NCBI GenBank assembly: GCA_946122785.1
Contig: CAMGYJ010000006.1
Coordinates: 52,286,066 to 52,350,065, forward strand
DNA length: 64,000 nucleotides
Source of the DNA: Linum tenue
Lineage: Eukaryota; Streptophyta; Magnoliopsida; Malpighiales; Linaceae
Direction of reading: 5' to 3'
In this document: piece by piece, positions 21,545 through 32,561 of the stretch
How positions within the stretch are numbered: the first letter of the stretch is position 1
How the letters are laid out: every line of letters begins with the position of its first letter
Position numbers and translations under genes: made by a program
The notes under the pieces: generated by a model
The model's input: the letters and a program-made list of their open reading frames with translations, nothing else
The model's database searches: none
Told to the model about the DNA's origin: nothing

Positions 21545-23485
21545 TCAATCATCTACTTCAGCCACACCTTGTCTTGTTACAAAATTCAATATTGATATGC
21601 GCTCCAAATCGTAGTAACAAATATCGATTGTAGGGTACAACCCATCGATTATCCAGATCAACCCCGCCACAGTTGAAAACTTTACCATTGTTCCGCCGAC
21701 GATATTTAGCAAACCCAGTTTCATCAATAGTTGTTTGAGAAGAGTATTCCTTGGCGTAATGCTTACTACATGTCCCATTCTTCATGCACACATTATTAGG
21801 ATGTACTGTACCATACGGGCCATGCATCATTGAACTTGTGACAACTGCATATAGTTAAGGATCAAGATCAAGATCCAGAATTTCAGCACAAATTATGGAA
21901 TCAATAGCCGCAGGACCATGAAATTTATTCTCCGAGGACAAAAAAAGCAATATGTGTGCATGAGGGAGACCCCGCTTTTGCCATTCAATTGCTTTGACAT
22001 CTGTACAACAAGATGCAAATAGTGGAAAATGAATATTAGTTCAATGAGGTAAGAGAGTAATGGATCAACATTAATAGTTAAATAACGAATGAATGAGCAC
22101 ACATACATGCATTGATTTTCCCAAATATTTCTTTATCGCGAATCTCTAACATAAACTCATCAAGCTTGATTTTGAAAACTCTGGCGGTGATGTCAGCCCG
22201 GTCAGGATCTTTGCCACTGTACCTTCTAATCAAATCAACCATTAACTGTATCTCTGGCTAGTTAGAATTGCAAGTGAATGTTATAAACAAATCAGGATAA
22301 CCAATCCACTTGCAAATAGCCATCGCATCCTGAAAATTTTCATACTTGTATCTTGGACTACCAGTGTGTGAGGAGCTAAAATAACTGGCTTCCTAGAAAG
22401 CTTGATATCACTATCCCATCGCAAATAAGAATTCAACAAATCCTTGTAGTAGTGTTCTCTTAGCTTCGACTGATGGGTACGCATCTAGTCTAAGTGTTCA
22501 GCCTCAATTAACGCAAATGCATTCACCATATATTGTTGAAACAATTTACCAGATAATAACAGAGAATTCGACTCCTGGAGACGGGTTTGAAGACGATATG
22601 CATAGAAATCACACTGCGTTATCATTTTATCTCCAACACGGATATTAGAGCTACTGTGACTATAGCTAATACAGGGATGCCACCCATCCTCGCCATATGG
22701 GAATAAAATTGGATATTGTAATGCCATCAGACTTGGATGGTATAGGCTAATCATTTCCATTTCTGAACCCTTCTGTTGAACAATTATATCTGGAGAAAAT
22801 GATTGCTCTCCTGTTTCATCTACAATCAATGCTGCAATCTCATTCGCAGAGGGCAAATCATATTCTCTACTATTAATTTCACGCTTAGCCAATAGTTTCA
22901 GTTGAAGCTCCTGGACACCAGAGTTTTGTATCCTATCTCGCGCAGAACGAAATGTACGTACCAGGATATTATTGACATCAAACATATGCTGGAGGCCTTC
23001 AACAATACACTAGCGCAACGGATTCTTGGCAGGATCAGTGGAGTAAAAGTCCATACGATTCTGGACCTCGTTATCTGAATCGTGAATGTAAAGCTGTGCA
23101 AATTTCGGACTATCCCCATCACCAGGAACCAAACATCCTATTCAATGATAAATCTGACCACCGATTGAATATACATAAACTCCACGACCATCATTAATAG
23201 AGTGATTGACTTTGCCTCCAAGAGAAATAAAGCAAAAACCCCATTATAGGCTCTGATGTTACTACGAAAGTGACACGCTAATGGTGTATACCCTTCAAGT
23301 AGAGTTTTAAGAAATTCGGGCACATCTCTGCGGGGAGGCAATTTCACTTTACCATGTTTGCAACATAAAGGAAATGCAGGCAACACATCATTCCGTGTAG
23401 ATAAAGTACTCTCGAACCGCCACATAACTGTTCCACAATGTTGACACGTACATGAAGGTGGACCAATATCAAAAAATTCAACCAA
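21545..23485 (-). pseudogene. Helitron replication initiator: N-terminal domain and partial HUH Rep
   Basis: Reading on the minus strand: CTCQHCGTVMWRFES and CCKHGKVKLPP (zinc-like CxxC...CC block, 23330-23470); NFRSNIRAYNGVFA-like segment; FAQLYIHDS then DNEVQNRMDFYS near 23050-23105; the Helitron-like N core HPSLMALQYPILFPYGEDGW and LFQQYMVNAFALIEAEHLD (22485-22790); the HUH motif KRGLPHAHILLF at about 21945-21985, with both histidines present; and MMHGPYG...CSKHY...LDNRWVVPYN (21600-21830). Reading frames change several times, with stops near 23010 and 22490. The catalytic tyrosines and the helicase are missing because the gene stops at about 21545. This is a dead, truncated copy. Confidence 0.85.
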
Positions 23486-24700
23486 CGGAAGACCTAGTGA
23501 AATAGATACGTAATATTAATAAATTTTTGTCACAGTAATTCATAAATTGAATGAGTTTGAGAAACTGTCAAGTCCATGTACTAGCGCTACAGTAAACACA
23601 ATTATTAAAACAAATGTTCTCAAGGAAAGATAGATTGGTATACTGCTCATGTTAAGTAAGAATAACTCAAATTTCAGGAAACACCAAAGTTTGTTCAAAA
23701 CACACAAATTTGCCATTGACACATCAACATCTAAAAACGATCCACTATTTGCATAAGGTCACATGAAACGTACAACACTAAATTATATAAATGACATAAA
23801 TGGGTACATTATACGTTTGAAGACCAAAATAGGGAACAAAATATGTTGACCAGAACACTAAAACAAATATCCAATGTACAAAAACTGATCCAAAATAGAG
23901 ATGAACCATGTCATGTATAACAGTGCCCATTAGAATCAACATACTTTGATTTACTTCTGTAGGAAAGAAACTTCGGCCACGTCTCTTTCTATGCAGATGA
24001 ATACGTCGAAGTAATCGACTTTGCTTTTGTAATAGAAATCTAAACTGAGACTCCCAAACTATGAACAACACCAAAACAAATAAGTTAATATATAAATAAA
24101 TAAAGAGTGAACAATACAAAATAGCCTAATATGTAAGACTTGCTACAAAATTTAGCAAACAACAACCTTGGTGTTCAAAAGGCAAGCCCCTCCTATGAAC
24201 CTTCTGTTTCAAAATACGATGTCTTCTCTTACGGGCGTGGGATAGCATTCGCCGAAGTTGAGAGAGTTGGAATTGTAAGGCAGCTTCTTCTGCAGAATTT
24301 AAGTATAAAACCATGTATTACTCATTGAATAGATGAACTAATTAGAAAAATTAAAACGCAGAGAACACACCTCTCTCAAATGTTTCTTCCTCTTCAGCAG
24401 ATAAAACACAACGTTGGTACTAATCTTCAGGATGAATAAAAACTGCTCGACGTTTCCCTAAACAAATGAAATTCAAGAGAAAATATTAATGTCAGTTTGC
24501 ATTGAAACAGTTTCGTGCTAAACCATGACACTCACATGGTACAGACGATCGATAAATCTGTGGTTGGGCAAATGGGATGACATTTGCACTATCCATATTT
24601 AATTCTGCAATAACCTTACAAAATCTGAAATAGAGGTTGTGGTAAATGATGCACCCGTTCCAATAAACTTTGCAGCTGCCATTCATATAAATTAATTAAT
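23486..24700 (-). other. Helitron upstream exon-like region
   Basis: Short minus-strand blocks rich in Arg/Gln look like the N-terminal exons of plant Helitron genes: LLQKQSRLLRRIHLHRKRR (about 23960-24040), LRRMLSHARKRRHRI (about 24195-24260) and KRRAVFIHPED (about 24415-24455). Splice sites are not resolved and the gene is broken downstream. Confidence 0.4.
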
Positions 24701-26950
24701 TGTTACAACAGAAGCTGAACTCCTCACCAATCATAAGTTTGTGCGAGTTAATGACACATACAACAGACCACACAAACATAACAGTCGAAGAAATCCAAAA
24801 TGCTCCAACCAAGTTGAAGGCGGCTTATAAATTTAATAAAAAAAGTAAAGCCGATTCAAACCGAAATCAAAACCGGACGAAAAGACACCAGTCCTTTATC
24901 CTCTATGAAGTCTTGATTTCTATAGTGATTGAATAAACTAATCTCTTATAATGAAGCGAGGTTTCAGTATTTCTAACATTAGCTTACCCTCCTGGAGTTT
25001 GGTAACGTATCATGAAAAATGTAATACACTCGATTCGTCCATCCGAACTCATGATTTTCCCATAACATAAACACATAAATAATCCACCAAAGTTGAGTAT
25101 ACCTTGTAATTATGCAGTGATAAGAAGAAGAGTGTAAACGCCGATGGAGTTTACCAAGTCAACCATTCACCCAAAATGTATTTAAATCACAAAACGGACC
25201 ATCAACATGATTCTCAATTCCATTCCTCTAGTAATATCACCCTATGAACCCTAAACCACAGTTGAAAATATGGGAAATGACAGTCGACTACCACCATGAT
25301 TTTCTTTTCCAATCCGCCATTAGTAATCATTAAGCACCCCAGGCCCTCAACCAAAAATGAAAAGCTAGGGAAAGATAAATTACTTTGAATTGCAGAACAT
25401 TTTCCTACAATGTCCATCGCATTTCTGTATAGGAAACCTCCATACCAAACGTTGATGCTCAGGGTCATCCTCAATACCATCTAAATCGACCTCAATACCA
25501 ACTTCTGTTTACAACTTGAAGTGAGATCGGGACCTGTAAGTAGAACGTGAATAGAATCTTCAGGGTCAGTCGACTGTGACATAAGATACCAATCCAGAAG
25601 TGAGCATCGCTGCATTCCCCCATAAGATTCATTTTAGAAATTAAGTTGACAGAATACTATTCAGCTCCTTTTAGGACTCCATTCAATATTTCTAGTTCAC
25701 CAAATACTGCCACGGATGAGGAATCTGGAGAAGAAGAACGGCAACTGGAATAAGTAAAACTAATAGACCCTCTTAATTATTATAAGGTGAAAACGGACCC
25801 AACTTCTAGATTCGCAAGAAAGTGACAATGGAATTTATCCACCAACTGGGTTCACCAAATTGAAAATTCAAAGAAAGGGATCAAATTCTCTACCATCAAA
25901 TCTCTAATCGATTCAGGCAGATATTATGCACATACTATATTCAGATTATATCCAGTAAGAAGCTTTACCTCTCTTTAGAAATCTCCGAAAGTTGGATGAT
26001 TGAATATACTTACAGGTGAAACAATTTCTCGAGTGTCATAGTCTTAGGACTCCAAATAGTTAAAGCGAGCAGTCTAACATATCAGAAGCAGATATCCTGA
26101 CCTCGATAGCAACAATATCTACTCGACCCTCTCAAACATATTAATATCAGAAAGAAAACATTATCAAATCCAACAACACCAACCACAACAAAACATGCAG
26201 GACACATGCTGCAACAGAGCAAATGAACTTTGTTCATTTTCACGTTCTGGGGCATCAAATGCTACTGAATTAGAAGTTCGAATAATTCCTGGACTCCAGC
26301 ACGCATACACAATTTACCAAGGCTGTGACTTTGCAACATGGTTTCACTGCTACTGTTTTTCTTTCTTATTGTTTGTTAATCCTTTGTTCCCTGCTAGTAG
26401 AGAATTTAAACTACAGAAAAATAGAGGTTCAGAAATCCTAGCAACAAATGCATGCCCGACTATAGTAGTATTTGGCACGTAAGGGATAGTTCTTCAATTC
26501 AAATCCGACTATATGAGGGACATGCAAATATTCAATCTTCAGATAATCCAAGTTCTAACATGATCCCTGAATCACACATATAAAATTATCATACATGCAA
26601 ATATAACTTGAAAAACAATCTTCAATGAAGCCAAACCATCAATGAGAAATTACAGCAGCGAAAGGTAGTTCTTTGGGCTCAGAAAAGAATGCCAGTACAC
26701 CCTTAAAGCACATGAAGATCCCAATCAAAGTCAAGTTTTTCAAGTAATTGAACCTCTAGTAATTTTTGCTACTTGCAACACGCAAGGAGCACTTCCGCCA
26801 CACAATTCTACAAATTATATTTATCCTTGTCGTCGATCAATGATAATGGCACTTGACAGAACAAAGTAATATTACTTCAGAACCACAAAGGGAGAACAGA
26901 AATGATACCTAATCCGATTGCAAGAACCAGGGGAAACAAAGATACACAAA
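24701..26950. other. Helitron interior without recognised gene
   Basis: AT-rich sequence with scattered short frames. I recognise no domain in either strand. Confidence 0.4.
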
Positions 26951-27600
26951 ATTAATCCCTCCCCATGGAATTGGCGGTTGGCTGGAGAAGGGTTCGCCGC
27001 ATAATTACCCAGTTCTCCCAAATTTACAGCATAATCACATACAAAGATAATAAAACAAAGACCAATTATGAGCTTGGAACTAATAAGAAAGAAGGAAATA
27101 CCGCTGGCTTGAGAGTGATGGGGGCCTCCTCAAGAGTAGCTGGAGCGATTTGGAGCGACTTTCTAGAGGCTGAAGCAGAGAAGAAAGAAGAAGCAGGGTT
27201 CGTGGCGGCGGGGGAGACGGTGGTGGCGGCGGCAGTAGTTGTACTTCTCGCCGGAGGGGAAAGCCTCGATCGTCGACAACCTCTTCGCCACGGAGATCGG
27301 TCGCTGCACTCCAAACGCGATCTCCCCAGTCCCAGCAGAAGCGGGCCGTCACAGCTTTTCGCCGCTGACCACCAAAGCGTCTGGCCCTCTTCCCATGAAC
27401 TCACCAACAGCCGGCCGTCAGCGCCTTCATCCGCTGAACACGAAACCGTGACGCCCTCTTACCAGACTATTCCGATGGAAACTTATTCTCCTCCTGTCCT
27501 GCGGGTAGGCGAAAGGATAACCTGGGAACCCAGTAGAAAAGGTGGGCTTATTTCAGCCAAACGAAAACTAAATGAAAACTAATTGAAAACTAAATGATAA
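26951..27600. other. GC-rich segment in the Helitron, possible captured DNA
   Basis: The base composition rises sharply between about 27110 and 27500. Both strands have long open frames: plus 26965-27582 and minus 27066-27407 (with an Ala/Thr/Pro-rich SPPARSTTTAAATTVSPAA run). Which strand, if either, was coding is unclear. Helitrons often carry pieces of host genes near the 5' end, where this lies. Confidence 0.35.
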
Positions 27601-27784
27601 CGTGGGAAAACAGGAGAAAAGGTGGGTAGTGGACGGTTTCTTAGTTTTGCTATCTGGCGGGGAGTTCTATTTTTTTCCCGCTTAACACCCTGCCACATCA
27701 GCTTCCTAAAATCAATCTATGGGCAGGAAAAATTGAAAGGGGATGCAGTTTTACTTTTCAGCTATAAATGATACTGTTTATCAT

Positions 27785-27967
27785 AAAATAATCAAATAAT
27801 TAACTGGTCATTAAAATATTAAAGAATTATTCATTGAATATTTCTACAAATGATTATGTAACACTACTCTTTAAATCACTCATTCAATTATTTAACTCAA
27901 TAATTAACTGCTCATAAATACTAACGAATTAAAAAATTAACTAATATAATTAAATATTTAATATTTA
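27785..27967. repeat. AT-rich repeat block of M1, right part
   Basis: It resumes the M1 repeat after the Helitron; ataattaactggtcattaaa and 'aaatgattatgtaacacta' match 19480-19557 in the same orientation. Confidence 0.65.
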
Positions 27968-28400
27968 AAATGCGCCAAAAAAATCCCATGGCCGGCACGC
28001 GGCCAGGCAGAAAGGAAACATCGGCTGACACGTCGCCGGGCCGAAAGACTTCTTTGCCTCTGCCTCGCACGGGCCACTGGATTCCTTCGTCCTGGCTTGG
28101 CCGCGGCCGCCGTGAATCACCGCCTGAGCCTCGTACTCACCGGAAAGAATTTTTCTAGCGGGCGAGATCAGGTCGGTCATGCTGGCTAAGCCTTGTCGGA
28201 GCCGAGGAGTCCAACCGACCTAGCCTCGCGGGAGCCAGATTGGAATTTTTTTTTTTTTGCCTACGTCGATCACGCTGAGCCGAAAGGAAATGGCTGCGAT
28301 GGCAAGGTCGGACCAAAGGTATTTTCGGTTGGCTCCTGGCCATAACTAGAAAATCCTTCGGCCCGACCCTGTTTCCGCGGCCGTTTTCTTTTGGCCACCG
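27968..28400. repeat. GC-rich CGGCC/AAATTT subterminal array (M1 right)
   Basis: Words such as 'ggccggcacgcggcc', 'cgccgggccgaaag' and 'cttggccgcggccgcc' alternate with aaaaaatccc, tttttctagc and tttttttttt runs. It is the mirror of the array at 18028-18160. Confidence 0.65.
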
Positions 28401-28599
28401 TTATATCTTGCCGAAAACTGAAAAACTTCGCCGAAATAAATGGTAAAGAAGCTAACCTGTTTTTGTTGGTCGTCGACGACAGGATGGTGGTCGGCGACGG
28501 AGGGATGGTGCCAGCGATGGAGGCACTGTGCTCGGCGACGGAAACCTGATTGGTAGGATGAGGTTAGATTTTTTGTCAAGGGTGAATTTATAGACTATT

Positions 28600-28671
28600 A
28601 GCGGCAAATTTTAAATTTTGAAATTTAATTTTTTTTAGTTAGCGGCAAATATATGTCCGCAAAAATAATCG
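28600..28671 (-). repeat. right terminal inverted repeat of M1
   Basis: The minus strand reads TTATTTTTGCGG, ATATTTGCCGCTAACTAAAA, then TTTCAAAATTT, and a second 'tttgccgctaa' occurs about 45 bases further in. The match to the left end tolerates small gaps. Confidence 0.7.
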
Positions 28672-29750
28672 GTGAAAAGATACTACTTTATATGATTCTA
28701 TCATCGATCGTATCGTCAAACTTACAATACAGAACTTTAATTGTGAAGTGTTGAAATTCTTTTGCATCGAGTTTCAGTTTGACATACTTAGGTTGGGCTA
28801 TAGAGATGAGAAGTAGAGCACTAGGTATTGTGATTGTTTGATTGATCGATCTACGTACAGCAATATCGCTTTGTAATTATTACATGAAAATGGAACCTTC
28901 CGATTGTTAACTCGCTGTTTCCCACAAGTTAGCTAAGATAATACAAATGAATATTCGTGGAAAAAGAATACAAACAAAAAAGCAAAACTAGTACGATGCA
29001 TATAAACTAGCAACCTGCATGTGACTTGTTTTGTCTTGGAAATAATGGGAAACCAGGCCTAAAGCATCTCTTCGTCCTTTTCTTTTGCGAGTATGGGCGA
29101 ACTAGGCTCCTGGACTCGCAAACTGCAGCAGGGGGGAAATACTGACACGTCAAAATAATTCTTCCACCTTATTATAACATCTGCCAACTCATCATCATCT
29201 AACGTAATTGTTTAAGGAGACTTAATGATTGGTTAATAATTTGTATTTCGATAATTGTGGCTAATAATTCGAACACTTGAAAAGTTGTGGCTAATATATT
29301 ATATTTACCCTTCTTTTTACCTCAAACAACCATTTTTACTGTTCCACTTTTTAAGACTCAAACCATAATCATGATCATCCCAATTCGCAAGAACCATCAT
29401 GCTGTAGATTATGGGAATTGTGTGTTCTCATTAACAGTAGGAGTGATATTATAAAGGTCAAGGTCTTTCCGATGGCCCGGTCAAGCAAGTGAATGAAGTG
29501 TTAATGGCCTGGTCGATTTAGCATGAATTAACTTGGATATATAGAATAAGTGTAGGAGATATCAACGACAAGGGGTAATATTTAAAAAAAAATGAAGGAC
29601 AAATGGTCATTAAAGGGAGCAATATGTAAAGGAAAGAATGGGAATGGTGGAACCTGATAATACTCTATTTATAGTATTTATCATTCTCATATTTGATACA
29701 TTTTCCTCTTTTATCAATGAATCTTTAGTACTTGCTCTTGTATTTCATAC
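28672..29750. other. intergenic, nothing recognised
   Basis: AT-rich single-copy-looking sequence between M1 and the next LTR-like region. No gene or repeat structure that I can support. Confidence 0.4.
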
Positions 29751-31200
29751 TTAAAAAATAAAAAAAATTGACCAATGAATATTTAATAGACTTATATTGT
29801 GATTTTTGTACTCTTTGATGTCTTATTGTATGCTTTTTACGGTTATTCAAGTTACAAAACAACCTAATAAGATTTGGATCAAGCGTTGGATAAATCTAGC
29901 AGAACAACTATGAAGAGAAGAGAGCTTTCACGATAAAGACGAGATACAATGACGGAGAAGACTACTAGGAACCATGAATGGAGCCTAAGAGGAGTCCAAA
30001 GGAGGAAGAATCGACCCGAGCAAAATGAAGTACTAGTTGTAGCCCAACAACGGGTCCAACTGCCAACCAAGCAAACCAGGTAAATCTAGACGAAATGTTC
30101 AGAACAGGTTGCTTGCGAGCCAAGGACTCCATCCCACGAAGGAAACCTGCGTTGGTGCCTACCGCCGCCACTTAAGCACCAAGCTAAATTGGAGGTCCGG
30201 AAGGTATTACTTTGGCCCTAAGACAGAGAATCTGGGTCCTAAAGGTGTTAGGAAGCTGCTGGTCGAGTTTAGGAGGAAAAACACAGTTTACTCTCTCTCT
30301 CTCTCTCTCTCTCTTGTACTATAAATAGGTTCTTAGACTTCAGTTAGGAACTAACGTTTACACTCAGAATCAACTGAAACTCTGTCGGACTGAGGAGAGA
30401 ATGATTCTACCATCGATGATTTCTCCCCATTCTCGCTTGGCTAGCTAAACCTCATGTTGTTTAGGATGTTGATTCTATGATATGTCATGTATTTTTTTCT
30501 ACGATGTAATAATGAGATACCCTAGAGCATTGATGGTCTGTTCATAGCATCGATTGTCTAGTCCTTTTATGTTCTTTATCTTTCTATGGTGCATTACTAT
30601 GTGTATTGATTATACTACTATTATGAGTGATAGAATACTACTCTTGTGTAGTAGGCATCATTATTAGGTGAGTATGGAGGGGAAGTGAAACCCTCTAGGC
30701 TCCAATGGTGGTAATGTTTGATGCTTGAAGATCCCCAATATCATAGACCATCATTATTTCTCAAGAGGCCAACACTAAACGATGTGCTAACCTTACATTC
30801 ATACTCTTCATTAATTAGTTGGTGACATGAAGCGAAAGCACACATTAGCTAGTTAAATTCCTATCACATGTGGCGAAAGCTTGGGTAGGTTGGCCTTAGT
30901 GGAAGGGATAGGGTGATACCATAGCATACATGCATATGGGAATCTTATCAATGATAAAGTAGGCATGCTTATCTAGATGATACTTCCTAAACTATTGTCT
31001 CTTACTTGTTTTAATCTTTCTTACCTTTTTTTACTATTTGATTTTGTTTGCGGCTTACTCGAAATACTCAGGGAACCTCAATCCATCGTTTTTAGTTTCT
31101 ATTATTCAATTGAGAATATAGTTTTGAGTAGCCACCATCATAAAACCTCGTGGAATATTATCTTAGGCATATCTACGATTATCACTTGTTTACTACATAA
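29751..31200 (+). repeat. LTR-like non-coding region (unassigned)
   Basis: A (CT)n tract at 30291-30315 is followed by a TATAAATAGG box at 30321-30330, and the stretch ends in LTR-tail-like sequence directly before a gypsy integrase fragment. This arrangement suggests an LTR of another family, but I found no partner and no TG/CA boundary. Confidence 0.3.
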
Positions 31201-31690
31201 GCCTATAGAACTGCATACCGCATAGGGACATCACCATATCTCATAGTGTACGGAAAAGCTTGTCATATTTCAGTGTAGTTGTAGCATAGGGCTTATTGGT
31301 CTGGGCTACCAAGGAGCTGAATCTTGACCTGTCCCTAGGAGGAGAAGAAAGAAAATACCAACTATAGGAACTCGAGGAATTCAGGCTTCATGCATATGAA
31401 ATTCAAAAATATAAAAAAAGTCAAAATATTCCATGACGCAAAAATGCTTAGAAATGATTTAAAACATGGAGATCAAATATTGTTGTTCAATTCAAGATTG
31501 AGATAATACCCCGAAAGGTCAAATCTTGATGGACATGACCATACACTTATCACCAAGTCAATCAATATGGTGTCGTGGATCTTTATGAACATCAAGACAA
31601 CATCTTCCACGTAAATGGTCAACATTTCAAACCCTACTACCACCAACAACCAATCACCATCGTGGAGGATCTTTCCTTTGTCAGACCCAA
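31201..31690 (+). pseudogene. Ty3/gypsy integrase C-terminal remnant (Athila/Tat type)
   Basis: The plus strand encodes, with several frame changes, the end of an Athila/Tat integrase: AYRTAYRIGTSPYLIVYGKA, HRAYW, ELEEFRLHAYEIQKYKKSQ, LKHGDQILLFNSRLR, and HVNGQHFKPYY. The order is that of the family. TAG codons at two positions in the CHISV...HRAYW stretch (about 31276-31284) and a TGA near 31311 kill it. It begins abruptly at 31201, so the rest of pol is missing. It belongs to the element whose 3' LTR is 32562-34365. Confidence 0.8.
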
Positions 31691-32540
31691 CTAAAATAAG
31701 GGAGTATGTCTATCTCGAAGGTGTAAAAGAAAGAGCGTTATTGAGAGGCAGCCCAAGAATTTTCTTTGCATTGAATTGATTTATTTCTCTTGTTTTATTT
31801 CTTTTTGAAAAAAAACTGATCTCAAAAATTAATTTTACTGTTTTCCTAGGCCTAATATGAAGATACAACACGAACATACACCAAAGAACAAAAAGGAAGT
31901 TGGACAAATGACGGCCCTACCTGCTGCTTGAATACCTCAGCCCAACACACACCTTTTAAATGTCCAACTAGGCCATAGTATCTAATGCGCGTCGACCCAA
32001 AGGCTTGCACCAAACAACGTTGACCCTCCTTTTCCTTCACATACTATGACTCAAAGAGTACGATTCCCGCAAGAAAAAGGGCAACAGTTCCACCCGTTGC
32101 TAGACCACCTCTCCCTATAAATAGAGGAAGCTCCCCCTCTTTAATTCTTCACACCACCACACGAAGCTCCAAGCAATATATGAGCCTAGAAGATCAAGAC
32201 CCATCCATAAATGATGGTGAAGGCCAAAGAAGGATTCGTCAAGCAATGAGTGAAGAGGAGGGCACCCACGCCATAAGCGAGGAAGGAAAGGAGCAAGAAG
32301 GGTGCCACGCCCCTTGAAGATAACATCACTGGTACGGAGAGAAGAGAACATGGATGATGTCCCATTAGCAAAGAAGCTCGAAGTTATGAAGCATCCATCC
32401 TAGAGTGGTACGATGGTCTATTAGAAGCTATTATTGATCGTGATGCCTTCCCAAAGATGCACCACTCCTGCTCTTCAAGAGGTGTGATGATGCTTTGCCA
32501 CGAGTCACTATCTTTTAGTCTATTGAGGATAATGTTCATT
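31691..32540 (+). other. gypsy 3' region between pol and PPT
   Basis: There is no gene. A TATAAATAGAGG sequence lies at 32116-32127. The final part, tattgaggataatgttcatt, is the degenerate form of the block that precedes the PPT in Athila/Tat elements. Confidence 0.45.
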
Positions 32541-32561
32541 TTAAAGTATGGTGTGGGAATG
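32541..32561 (+). other. polypurine tract
   Basis: AAAGTATGGTGTGGGAATG, a worn version of the AAGTGTGGGGG tract, directly before the LTR start TGTTAAGATG. Confidence 0.55.

Larger units (their letters stand above)
19558..27771 (-). mobile_element. Helitron (non-autonomous, truncated Rep) inside M1
   Basis: The minus-strand 3' end is CTAG (19558-19561) followed by host T, preceded by a short hairpin (plus cggcccgttggccg, 19571-19584), the normal Helitron terminus. The 5' end is inferred: the minus strand reads host A then TCATTTATAG from 27771, and beyond it the AT-rich M1 repeat resumes. Inside are a Helitron-like N-terminal domain and the first part of a HUH Rep domain (21545-23485); the helicase is absent. 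Also inside are a 636-bp hAT-type insertion, a possible host exon, and GC-rich DNA at 26950-27500. Confidence 0.72.
17747..28671 (-). mobile_element. MULE copy M1: deletion derivative with PMD remnant, split by a Helitron
   Basis: The outer ends are inverted repeats: left TTTGCCGCCAACTAAAAA (about 17773-17800) and right, on the minus strand, TTTGCCGCTAACTAAAAA (about 28628-28650), with similarity running outward to TTATTT (17749 and 28671) and inward past AAAATTTG. From left to right the element holds a GC-rich array, a transposase N-terminus (plus), a PMD gene remnant (minus), an AT-rich repeat block split by a Helitron, and a second GC-rich array. The same parts in the opposite orientation make up M2 (about 34990-40520). 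The left 300 bases match M2's right end block for block (ATATCCAACTTTCAGAAAAC; GCCGAACCTCGA; AATCATCACTAAGCAGGT). I found no convincing 9-bp target duplication. Confidence 0.75.

Noticed and set aside
26965..27582. 205-codon plus-strand frame as a gene
   Set aside because: GC-rich sequence is open on both strands here; the first third is AT-rich and unlike the rest, and no domain is recognised. Kept only as possible captured DNA.
17747..28671. A 9-bp target duplication for M1
   Set aside because: I compared the bases outside both inverted repeats (agaggcatg-like on the left, tcggtgaaa-like on the right) and they do not match, so none is claimed.
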